Origin: CAYGDP01 sp964348665
Lineage (GTDB): Bacteria; Verrucomicrobiota; Verrucomicrobiia; Palsa-1439; CAYGDP01
Direction: 5' to 3'
NCBI GenBank assembly: GCA_964348665.1
Contig: CAYGDP010000024.1
Span: forward strand, 1 to 64,000
Length of the DNA stretch: 64,000 nucleotides
Positions 15,695-23,224 of this stretch are shown here, piece after piece (positions within the stretch are counted from its first letter, which is position 1; each line of letters begins with the position of its first letter). The translations under genes were made by a program, and so were the position numbers. The notes under the pieces were generated by a model that made no database searches, was not told the DNA's origin, and saw only the letters and a list, made by a program, of their open reading frames with translations.

Positions 15695-16932
15695 AGCCTG
15701 TGGCTACCGTTAGAACAACCTGCCGGTTATGTCACGGCACGCCGTTGGAGTTGGCGCTCTCGATGCGACCAACGCCGATTGCAGATGCGTATGTCTCAGC
15801 TGAACAAGCCGGCCAATCTCAAGAAAGTTATCCACTGGATTTATTCCTCTGCCGTAGTTGCGGACACGTCCAATTGGTAACGGTGATCGACCCCAAAATC
15901 TTGTTTTGCAATTACCGATATACTACATCGACTTCAGCGGGATTGGCCGATCACTTTCGCCAATCATGTGACGATATTCTAAAGCGGTTCCCACAGGCTA
16001 CTGGGGGTCTTATCGTAGACATTGGAAGCAACGATGGAACCTATCTTCGCTTCTTCCAACAGCGCGGCTTCCAAGTTTTGGGTGTAGATCCTGCCCTTGA
16101 AATCTCTAACAAAGCAACCACGGAAGGAATTGAAACGATTTCTCAATTCTTTACACGAAATCTCTCTGGACAAATCAAGTGCGGCCGGCAGACGGCCTCC
16201 ATCATTACGGCCAACAACGTCTTTGCCCATGCAGATGACCTTGAGGACATTGTGGCCGGCATCCGCGAATTGCTCTCGCCGAGCGGTATATTCGTGTTCG
16301 AGGTGGCATACTTACCAGATCTGATCCAGAAAAACCTTTTTGATACGATTTACCACGAACACCTTAGCTATCATTCGGTAAAGCCGCTGAAACGCTTTTT
16401 CCACAGGCTCGGCCTCCAGTTGATTGCCGCACAGAGAATCCCCAGCAAAAGCGGGTCGTTGCGAGCCTTTGTGCAGAGGTCAGACGGACAATACACGGAA
16501 GAGGCTTCCGTGGAACAATTAATTGCATATGAAGACAACCTCGGCCTTGAACGACTAGAAACCTATCAAACGATTCATCATGCTATTCAACGACTTCGAA
16601 TCAAAATCCATGACATTATGCGATCCATGACTGCACAAGGCTCGAAAATCGCTGGTTATGGCGCCTCCGCTACTGTCACTACTCTCCTCTATCAGATGGA
16701 GCTAGAAGGTACCATTTCGTTTCTGGTGGACGATAATTCCGCCAGACATGGACTCTTCAGTCCTGGTTGTCATCTGCCGATTCTGGCTCCGTCGGCTCTC
16801 TACGAGCAAAAACCCTCCCTGGTCATCGTATTGGCATGGCCGTATTCCAAACAGATTGTCAGTAAACACCATCAGTTTTTAAGTCAAGGAGGCCATATCG
16901 TTCTACCTTTGCCCGACTTAGAAGTTTTATAA
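15691..16932 (+). CDS. Nucleotide-sugar C-methyltransferase
   Basis: A 413-residue C-methyltransferase with all three family domains. Residues 8-70 are the N-terminal zinc domain (TCRLCHGTPLEL ... LCRSCGHVQLV). The central SAM-binding domain has GLIVDIGSNDGTYLRFF. The C-terminal region includes the AGYGASATVTTLL segment and FLVDDNSARHGLFSPG. Such enzymes add a methyl group to the C-3 (or similar) carbon of a 4-keto nucleotide sugar, giving branched sugars. The start at 15691 follows from the ATGA overlap; an upstream in-frame ATG lies inside the SDR gene. It is the intact counterpart of the degenerate paralogue at 13342. Confidence 0.85.
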   Translation: MKPVATVRTTCRLCHGTPLELALSMRPTPIADAYVSAEQAGQSQESYPLDLFLCRSCGHVQLVTVIDPKILFCNYRYTTSTSAGLADHFRQSCDDILKRFPQATGGLIVDIGSNDGTYLRFFQQRGFQVLGVDPALEISNKATTEGIETISQFFTRNLSGQIKCGRQTASIITANNVFAHADDLEDIVAGIRELLSPSGIFVFEVAYLPDLIQKNLFDTIYHEHLSYHSVKPLKRFFHRLGLQLIAAQRIPSKSGSLRAFVQRSDGQYTEEASVEQLIAYEDNLGLERLETYQTIHHAIQRLRIKIHDIMRSMTAQGSKIAGYGASATVTTLLYQMELEGTISFLVDDNSARHGLFSPGCHLPILAPSALYEQKPSLVIVLAWPYSKQIVSKHHQFLSQGGHIVLPLPDLEVL

Positions 16933-16936
16933 TCTT

Positions 16937-18319
16937 TTGCAGCGGGAAAAACGGGTGCATTCACAAAAACATTCTTGGAAAAAACGCTTGGGATTTGATT
17001 CTGCGTTGATTTCCGCCATTTTCGCGAGGGTCTGGGGTATCGGTGGTGGATTGATAACCGCAATCTTGATCGCCGCCCATTTCCCCCCCCAATTACAGGG
17101 ATACTATTACACGTTTGCGAGCTTGATGGCTCTCCAGGTCGTTTTTGAATTGGGATTGGGGCAAGTGATCATTCAGTTTGCAAGCCACGAATGGGGACGG
17201 CTTCATTGGAATGAGAAAGGAAACATCTCGGGCGATGAAACAGCGTTATCAAGACTCATCTGCCTGGGGCGGTTCTCGTTTCGATGGTACGCTGTGGCGG
17301 GATTGTTCCTTGGGGTGACCGTTGGGATTGTAGGGATCGTCTTTTTCTCCCATCCAAATCCATCGGAGGTACAATGGCTCGGTCCATGGTTGGCCATGTG
17401 TGGAGTGGCAACCTTGAATTTCACGTTAATCCCTTGCTGGGCATTGCTGGAAGGTTGCAATCAAATCGCTGAAGTGTATCGATACCGAGCAATCCAAGGA
17501 GTCCTCGCCAGTTTGTCCGCATGGATTTCAATCATGCTTGGACTTGAACTTTGGACTGGAGCCGTAATCGGAACAGCGAATCTCATGACGACAATCGCGT
17601 TCCCAGGTCGCCGTTATCGCAATGTATGGAGCCAAATGCGAACCAGCTCCACTGGCGCGATAATTCCTTGGCGCCAAGAATTATGGCCGATGCAATGGCG
17701 AATCGCAGTGAGCTGGCTGGCGGGATATTTTTCATTTTCGATCTTCACTCCTATTCTTTTCCAATTCCGTGGCCCCGAAGAGGCGGGCCGAATGGGGATG
17801 ACCCTGACGATAGTCAGCGCGCTCCAGTCCGTTTCGATGTTGTGGATATCCACAAAAATTCCTCTCATGGGGATTATGATCTCGCGGCGAGAATACGCTG
17901 CTTTGGATCAAATTGTATGGAAATCCGGCGCCATAGGGCTAACGATGGGATGTCTTGGCGCGGGCATTACAGAAATTACCGTGTTGGGGTTGCACCGATG
18001 GGATCATCCGTTCGCGACCCGCTTGCTTTCCCCCTTGCCGATGGGTCTATTTCTGCTCGGAATGCTCGCAATGCTGATCGCTTACCCAATGGCGGTTTAT
18101 CTTAGAGCTCACAAACGTGAACCGCTCCTCGGAGTCTCCGTAATCAATGCCACTCTCCTTGTCATATCCTCACTCGTATTCGGCCACTACTACGGCGCAA
18201 TCGGGATGGGAACCGGCTACCTGATTGTCATGGCCCTGGTAGCTCTGCCGGGAACTGCACTGGTCTTTTATCGATGCCGGACCAAATGGCATTCTCCAAT
18301 TCCATCCTCCCCTCTATGA
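16937..18319 (+). CDS. Wzx/MATE-like polysaccharide flippase
   Basis: A roughly 460-residue integral membrane protein with about 12 predicted hydrophobic segments (for example GGLITAILIAAHF, YAVAGLFLGVTVGIVGIVFF, and MGLFLLGMLAMLIAYPMAVY). It fits the polysaccharide-biosynthesis transporter (Wzx/MOP) superfamily. It would move a lipid-linked oligosaccharide across the inner membrane. The start is uncertain: TTG at 16937 or GTG at 16955, with no ATG near the N-terminus. The next gene overlaps its stop by ATGA. No Wzy polymerase or initiating phosphoglycosyltransferase is in the operon. Confidence 0.75.
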   Translation: MQREKRVHSQKHSWKKRLGFDSALISAIFARVWGIGGGLITAILIAAHFPPQLQGYYYTFASLMALQVVFELGLGQVIIQFASHEWGRLHWNEKGNISGDETALSRLICLGRFSFRWYAVAGLFLGVTVGIVGIVFFSHPNPSEVQWLGPWLAMCGVATLNFTLIPCWALLEGCNQIAEVYRYRAIQGVLASLSAWISIMLGLELWTGAVIGTANLMTTIAFPGRRYRNVWSQMRTSSTGAIIPWRQELWPMQWRIAVSWLAGYFSFSIFTPILFQFRGPEEAGRMGMTLTIVSALQSVSMLWISTKIPLMGIMISRREYAALDQIVWKSGAIGLTMGCLGAGITEITVLGLHRWDHPFATRLLSPLPMGLFLLGMLAMLIAYPMAVYLRAHKREPLLGVSVINATLLVISSLVFGHYYGAIGMGTGYLIVMALVALPGTALVFYRCRTKWHSPIPSSPL

Positions 18320-19254
18320 ATTCCTTCACCCTCTCGGTCATCATCCCCAATTATAATCACGGTCACTTGATCGAAAGAGCGCTCGATGCAATCACCGGTC
18401 AATCGTTCCGCCCCATTGAGATTATCGTCGTGGATGATGCGTCCGAAGACCAAAGCATCGACGTTATTCACCGCTATCGACAACGATACCACATCGTTCA
18501 ACTCATCCGAAATGACTGCAACAGGGGAGTGATCGCCAGTATCAATCGAGGAGTCGAAAATGCTAAGGGAGATTACCTGTATCTTGGTGGTGCAGACGAC
18601 ACGATCTTGCCAGGCTTTTTTGAAAGGGGAATGAGCGGCGCAGAACTCTGTCCTCATGCGGGATTCAGCTTTGCCGATTACGCGGTTGTTTATCCTCATA
18701 CGAATGAATACCGCGAAACCCGGCTCCAACTCCGCCAACACTCATCCTACATCTCGCCAGAAGAATTGCTGAAAATAATGCAACAAAAACAATTTCAACT
18801 CGGTTTTTTATCGGCGATCATTCGCCGGTCCGCTCTCACTCAATACTTTCCATTTCCTCCGGAATTAAAATGGCACTTTGACTGGTTCCTCTCCCACGCC
18901 CTTGCATTTCAATACGGAATTTATTATATCCCGGAAACGCTGGCCGTTTTTCGACCTCAACCCAAGTCCTATTCCAATCAGTCCCAATCTTGGAAGGAAC
19001 AGAAACAGGTGCTCCAAACAGTGTTCAACCTCCTTCAATCCGATCCGTACCGCGAAATCCAAAACGAATTTCGGATCAGCGCCTCTCTTGCACGACTGCC
19101 CAAAATCTCCCGAATGCTTGCCTCGGATGCCTCGACCTGGACCTATCTAACTCCACGCATGACTAGCCGTTTGATCTCATCCAGTTTCAAACAAATCGTA
19201 AAACGAATCAGTCCTCAAGGATTTACTCAACTCTATCGACGATTGTTCCACTAA
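18316..19254 (+). CDS. Family 2 glycosyltransferase
   Basis: A 312-residue GT-A enzyme. The N-terminal nucleotide-sugar site is LSVIIPNYNHGHLIERAL, then IEIIVVDDASEDQSID, with the DxD-like GGADDTILPG at about residue 95. It should add one sugar to the lipid-linked glycan on the cytoplasmic side. The C-terminal 100 residues are basic and helical and may contact the membrane. The ATG at 18316 overlaps the flippase stop, and the protein is 59 bases from the next gene. Confidence 0.85.
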   Translation: MNSFTLSVIIPNYNHGHLIERALDAITGQSFRPIEIIVVDDASEDQSIDVIHRYRQRYHIVQLIRNDCNRGVIASINRGVENAKGDYLYLGGADDTILPGFFERGMSGAELCPHAGFSFADYAVVYPHTNEYRETRLQLRQHSSYISPEELLKIMQQKQFQLGFLSAIIRRSALTQYFPFPPELKWHFDWFLSHALAFQYGIYYIPETLAVFRPQPKSYSNQSQSWKEQKQVLQTVFNLLQSDPYREIQNEFRISASLARLPKISRMLASDASTWTYLTPRMTSRLISSSFKQIVKRISPQGFTQLYRRLFH

Positions 19255-19313
19255 CATCCCATTGAGCGACAATCAACCGATTGATACCAACGACTGCCCC
19301 TGACAAGGAACCG

Positions 19314-20213
19314 ATGATCGTTGCCGCCATCATTGTCAGTTACAACACCACCAACCTGCTTCGACGTTGTATTCGCAGCGTTCGCGACTCTGCCCGTCTC
19401 TCCCCCATCATCGTCGTTGATAACGCCTCCTGCGACGGCAGCGCGAATATGGTGAGAGAAGAGTTCCCGGATGTTATCCTGATCGCCAATTCGACCAATC
19501 TCGGTTTTGCTGCGGCATGCAATCAAGCCATCCACTCCACAAAAGCTCCTTTCTATTTCCTTCTTAATCCCGACACGATTGTTGATGGATTGGATATCTC
19601 CAGACTGATCGACATTATGCGCGCACAACCGAACGTCGCCGTATGCGCCCCGAAAATCGTCAATGCGGATGGATCACTTCAGCATTCCTGTCGACGATTC
19701 CCCCGGTTGCCGTTGCTTGCGATGGATGAACTCGGTCTGGCCAAACTCTTTCCTCAATCACAATGGTTCGGCGAATATCGAATGACTTGGTGGACGCATA
19801 ACGATCTTCGTGAAGTGGATCAACCCATGGGCGCAGCGCTGTTACTCCGAAGCAAGGCAATCGACGCTGTGGGAACGTTCGATGAGCGCTTTTTCATGTA
19901 CTTTGAAGAAGTCGATCTCTGCTTCCGTCTCGCGAAACGAGGTTGGAAAATCATTTTTGTTCCAGACACTTCCGTCACTCATATCGGCGGTTCGAGTGCA
20001 AAACAGGATATTACAGCGATGACTCTGGCACGGTACCGAAGTATGTTTAATTTCTATCGGAAACACTATCCGCCATCGCATTTATTCGTCCTAAAATGCG
20101 CCGTTACATTGGCAATCGTGGGAAGAGTCGTTGCCTATTCTCTCCCGCCATTTTTTTATTCTGGCAAACGCGCTGCATTCTTTGCCGTTTTACGGCAGCT
20201 CCGATCGTTGTGA
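19314..20213 (+). CDS. Family 2 glycosyltransferase (rhamnosyltransferase-like)
   Basis: A 299-residue GT2 enzyme with a good Shine-Dalgarno (AAGGAA) before the ATG at 19314. Motifs are VAAIIVSYNTTNLLRRC, PIIVVDNASCDGS, the donor-binding FYFLLNPDTIVDG, and the family-typical FFMYFEEVDLCFRLAKRGW with the catalytic acidic residues. This set is characteristic of rhamnosyltransferase-like GT2 proteins. A hydrophobic C-terminal stretch suggests membrane association. Its stop overlaps the GTG start of the next glycosyltransferase. Confidence 0.85.
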   Translation: MIVAAIIVSYNTTNLLRRCIRSVRDSARLSPIIVVDNASCDGSANMVREEFPDVILIANSTNLGFAAACNQAIHSTKAPFYFLLNPDTIVDGLDISRLIDIMRAQPNVAVCAPKIVNADGSLQHSCRRFPRLPLLAMDELGLAKLFPQSQWFGEYRMTWWTHNDLREVDQPMGAALLLRSKAIDAVGTFDERFFMYFEEVDLCFRLAKRGWKIIFVPDTSVTHIGGSSAKQDITAMTLARYRSMFNFYRKHYPPSHLFVLKCAVTLAIVGRVVAYSLPPFFYSGKRAAFFAVLRQLRSL

Positions 20214-21271
20214 ACGTTCTCTTTCTCACGCAGTCTGGTCAGGCAGGACCATCCAGCCGGTACCGTGTCTATCAACTGCTTTCGAGTCTGCGTGAGGCAG
20301 GAATCCAGTGCACCGTCTCGCCCGCGATTTCCGATGCACTCTACACAGAAATCTACCGTCAAGGGATACGAGGAGCGCGCCGTACCGCGTTTTTCCAAAC
20401 GTGGTGCACACGAAAAACCGATCTCGCTCGACTCAACGACTTCGATGCTGTCTTCGTCCAAAAAGGCGTTTTTCCAGGCCTCTACGCCGGGTTCGAAAAA
20501 CAAATCTCGCATCGTAAACCGATCATATTCGATTTCGACGATGCCATTTGGCTGCCGCGCGAAGGCGGGTCGCCGATTTTGCGCGCACTGCATCGGGATA
20601 GTAGCGTGCAATCAATCCTTCGCTGCGCTTCTGCCATTATTGCCGGCAATAATTTTCTAGCCGATTACGCGCACCAATTCAATACGCGCGTCACGGTAAT
20701 TCCGAGTGCCATTGATCTCACTCATTACCCAGCCGTTTCATCTTTCTCCCCTCCCTCTTCTCCCCTCTCCCTTCCAACCGTCGGCTGGATCGGCAGTCGT
20801 ACCACTCTCCCGTACCTCAAACCTCTCGCGCCCGTATTCCAAAAGCTCGGCGTCAAACCTCGCGTCATCGCGTCAGGGGATCCGTCCTCGCTCGGGTTTG
20901 ATTACGATTTCCGGCAATGGAAACTTGAATCCGAGCTGGACGAACTTTCGCAGATCAGCATCGGCATCGCTCCCCTCCCCGATACCCCGTGGGAACGCGG
21001 CAAGTGCGGCGTCAAAGTTTTGCAATATATGGCCAACGGAATCCCTGTCGTTGCTTCCTCCGTCGGTGTCCATAAAGAGATGATCCGCCACGGTGAAAAC
21101 GGATTCCTCGCCTCGACCACCGACGAATGGATACAATCTCTCCGCTCGCTCATCGCCGACGCGGATCTGCGCGCTCGAATAGGCGCCGCCGGACAAAAAC
21201 TCGTCGAAGAACGATATTCGTTGCAGCAAATCGCGCCTCAAGTTGCACAAATCATTCTTCGCGCACCATGA
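20210..21271 (+). CDS. Family 4-type glycosyltransferase
   Basis: A 353-residue GT-B enzyme starting at GTG 20210 (VNVLFLTQSGQAGPSSRYR), which overlaps the previous stop. IIFDFDDAIWLPRE and AIIAGNNFLADYA are typical of the GT4-like N-terminal domain; LPTVGWIGSRTTLPYL starts the C-terminal Rossmann domain. The donor-binding region holds RGKCGVKVLQYMANGIPVVAS, close to the E-x7-E motif area. It probably adds a further residue to the glycan. The stop overlaps the phosphatase start by ATGA. Confidence 0.85.
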   Translation: MNVLFLTQSGQAGPSSRYRVYQLLSSLREAGIQCTVSPAISDALYTEIYRQGIRGARRTAFFQTWCTRKTDLARLNDFDAVFVQKGVFPGLYAGFEKQISHRKPIIFDFDDAIWLPREGGSPILRALHRDSSVQSILRCASAIIAGNNFLADYAHQFNTRVTVIPSAIDLTHYPAVSSFSPPSSPLSLPTVGWIGSRTTLPYLKPLAPVFQKLGVKPRVIASGDPSSLGFDYDFRQWKLESELDELSQISIGIAPLPDTPWERGKCGVKVLQYMANGIPVVASSVGVHKEMIRHGENGFLASTTDEWIQSLRSLIADADLRARIGAAGQKLVEERYSLQQIAPQVAQIILRAP

Positions 21272-21870
21272 ACAGAAAAGAATTTGATGTGAAAACCACT
21301 CGTTTCCGGATTTTGCTCGTCCTTATAATCGGCACTCTCCTAGGCCTGTTGCTTCCGCTTTGGATGAAATTGAATCGCGAAATCAAAGAAGCCGATACAG
21401 AACTGACGACGATCTACCCACCCTATTCCCTCATTGAAGATGGTCTTTATATGGGTGGTTTTTCCAAAAAAATACCTCCAGGGACACAAGCCGTACTCAA
21501 CTTGAGTGAGAGTCCTGCCCTCTACAAGAGTGATTTTTACGAATGGTCGCCGATCCCAGACAGCGCGCCCGCACCGAGTATTGACTGGCTAAAGAAACAA
21601 GTGGATTTCGTTGACACCCAGCGGCGAGCGGGTAGAACGGTTTATGTCCATTGTGCCGCAGGTGTCAGTCGAAGCGGCATGGTAGTGACCGCCTACGAAA
21701 TGCAGAAAAACCGCTGGACGCGTGACAAAGCACTCCTATTTGTCCGATCAAAGCGACCCAACGCCAGACCCAATCCTGCTTTTATGGATCTGCTTCTCAA
21801 ATGGGAACGCATGGTCAAAAAAACCGCTGACAACGGTACCGGGGTCAAGCGATTTTTTGTGATATTTTGA
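21268..21870 (+). CDS. Membrane-anchored dual-specificity protein phosphatase
   Basis: A 200-residue protein with one N-terminal membrane segment (FRILLVLIIGTLLGLLLPLWM) and a DSP/PTP-fold domain. The active-site P-loop is VYVHCAAGVSRSGMV, a canonical HCxxGxxRS. The upstream Asp of the general-acid loop is probably in IPDSAPAPS. It is the last gene of the operon (ATGA overlap). Glycan clusters more often carry low-molecular-weight (Wzb) or PHP-type phosphatases; a TM-tethered DSP is unusual. It may remove phosphate from a lipid-linked intermediate or from a regulatory kinase target. Confidence 0.8.
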   Translation: MNRKEFDVKTTRFRILLVLIIGTLLGLLLPLWMKLNREIKEADTELTTIYPPYSLIEDGLYMGGFSKKIPPGTQAVLNLSESPALYKSDFYEWSPIPDSAPAPSIDWLKKQVDFVDTQRRAGRTVYVHCAAGVSRSGMVVTAYEMQKNRWTRDKALLFVRSKRPNARPNPAFMDLLLKWERMVKKTADNGTGVKRFFVIF

Positions 21871-21985
21871 AAGGTAGTTGCGAATTCGCAGAAAAAAATC
21901 AAGGAGATCGGAGCGACTTCTTTTGGACACGACCGGCACAATTGCAGCACTTAATCAAGAACGAGTTCAGACCTCTGTAATAGTC

Positions 21986-22058
21986 GCCGAGTCGGGTGAC
22001 TCGGCCTACAACAATCACATTTTTCGCACGTCGTTGTAGACCGCGTGACCTCACGCGG
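21986..22058. repeat. Palindromic doublet repeat, family 2
   Basis: Two hairpins face each other: GCCGAGTC-GGGT-GACTCGGC (21986-22005) followed by CTACAAC, and GTTGTAG followed by CCGCGTGA-CC-TCACGCGG (22041-22058). The CTACAAC/GTTGTAG words are themselves inverted. A related doublet lies at 40584-40684. It occupies the 218-base gap between the converging glycan operon and the prenyltransferase-repeat gene, where transcription must end from both sides. Confidence 0.6.
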
Positions 22059-22088
22059 CGAAAATCATGTCTTTAAGAGGTATCGAGT

Positions 22089-23147
22089 TTACCGCTGATA
22101 GGCTGGCAGGTAGTTGTATTGGACGGCGAGCGCTAGGATGATCATGGCGGTGGGATAAAGTTCACCGGCGCGTCCTTGTTCTTCGCCTCGAGGTGGATAC
22201 GGCCAGCTTCCGTCTTCCCGCTGTTTTGGCAACAGCACGCCATCCATTCGTTCCTTCCATTTTTCCCAGTATTGTCCGCCCGCCTGATAATTGGCCTGTG
22301 CGCCGTAGTAGAGACTGTAAAAATACCATTCACCCCCCCACCCCATCGGATTCCTTGAGAGATATTCAACGCCAGCTTTCGCTTCGGGACTGTCATACGC
22401 GCCGCACAATTGCAGCGCCAACGTACCCGCGCCGGTCCGCGCACGATTCGGGTTGCTGCCCCATTGATATCCAAATCCACCGCCACTGGCGACCGGTACG
22501 GCTAACCGCTTGACATAGGCAACTCCACGGGCAATCGAATCCGCCGGCACGTCCACCCCGCCATTTCGAGCCGCGCGGAGTGCCAACAGCTGCCATCCCG
22601 TCACGGAGATGTCGCTATCCCCGGAATCCACGCCATATCGCCAGCCGCCGGCGTTGTGAGCGTCTTTCTGAACATTCTGCGCGCGCAACGTGATCGCGAT
22701 GGCTTTGGCCAAGGCATCTTTTGCCTTTGGATTGTCACTCATTCCCACTACTTCTGCCAACATCAGCGTGATAATTCCATGCCCATACATCTGACCGTGA
22801 GCGGCAAACGATCCATTCGCTTCCTGCCGGGTCAAAATATGGTCCAGCCCCTTTTGCAATAATTCCCCATACGGTCCTTCGCCGGGTACGTGTCCGCACG
22901 ACATAAACGCCGTCATGACAAGACCCGAGATGGCGGGATTTTCGCTCCAGGATCCATCGGCGCGTTGTTTTGAACTGAGAAATTCCAGACCGCGTTCCAA
23001 TGCCAAATCCGTCTCGTTCTTCTTTGGCACATCCGCAGTCCAGCCGGTCACTGCGACGCACAGCGCGACTGCTATCCCGCATATTGCATGAGCAGCATAG
23101 CTAAAATTGTAGCGGCGGTCTATGACCGCCGATGTCTGTTTTGGCAT
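22089..23147 (-). CDS. Prenyltransferase/squalene-oxidase repeat secreted protein
   Basis: A 352-residue alpha/alpha-barrel protein with QW-like repeats: LSSKQRADGSWSEN, LTRQEANGSFAAHG, and LLPKQREDGSWPYPP. It belongs to the PF00432/PF13243-like group common in PVC bacteria, not to true hopene cyclases, and lacks the DxDD cyclase motif. With the start at MPKQTS (23147) there is a signal peptide (hydrophobic AICGIAVALCVAVTGW, cleavage near TA-DV). This N-terminus is coded by a REPIN-like repeat (23109-23178); frames further upstream begin at 23207 or 23228. It is the last gene of the minus-strand ebo/DUF4175 run. Function: probably a periplasmic binding or scaffold protein. Confidence 0.75.
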   Translation of the reverse strand: MPKQTSAVIDRRYNFSYAAHAICGIAVALCVAVTGWTADVPKKNETDLALERGLEFLSSKQRADGSWSENPAISGLVMTAFMSCGHVPGEGPYGELLQKGLDHILTRQEANGSFAAHGQMYGHGIITLMLAEVVGMSDNPKAKDALAKAIAITLRAQNVQKDAHNAGGWRYGVDSGDSDISVTGWQLLALRAARNGGVDVPADSIARGVAYVKRLAVPVASGGGFGYQWGSNPNRARTGAGTLALQLCGAYDSPEAKAGVEYLSRNPMGWGGEWYFYSLYYGAQANYQAGGQYWEKWKERMDGVLLPKQREDGSWPYPPRGEEQGRAGELYPTAMIILALAVQYNYLPAYQR

Positions 23148-23178
23148 CGGAAGACGGCGCTCATAGAGCGCCGCTACA
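23109..23178. repeat. REPIN-like repeat, family 1, copy 1
   Basis: Left arm GCGGTC-TAT-GACCGC and right arm GGCGCTC-ATA-GAGCGCC, bounded by TGTAGCGGCG and CGCCGCTACA. It lies over the coding start of the prenyltransferase-repeat protein and is read in frame as an N-terminal peptide. Other copies are at 30744, 40432, 50504 and 51763. Confidence 0.8.
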
Positions 23179-23224
23179 GAAAACACAGGCAATATGCGTG
23201 CCATCATCGTGACGCATCGAAAAT

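Noticed and set aside
22089..23147. Squalene-hopene cyclase
   Set aside because: It is half the usual length and lacks the DxDD catalytic motif; only the QW-like repeats match.
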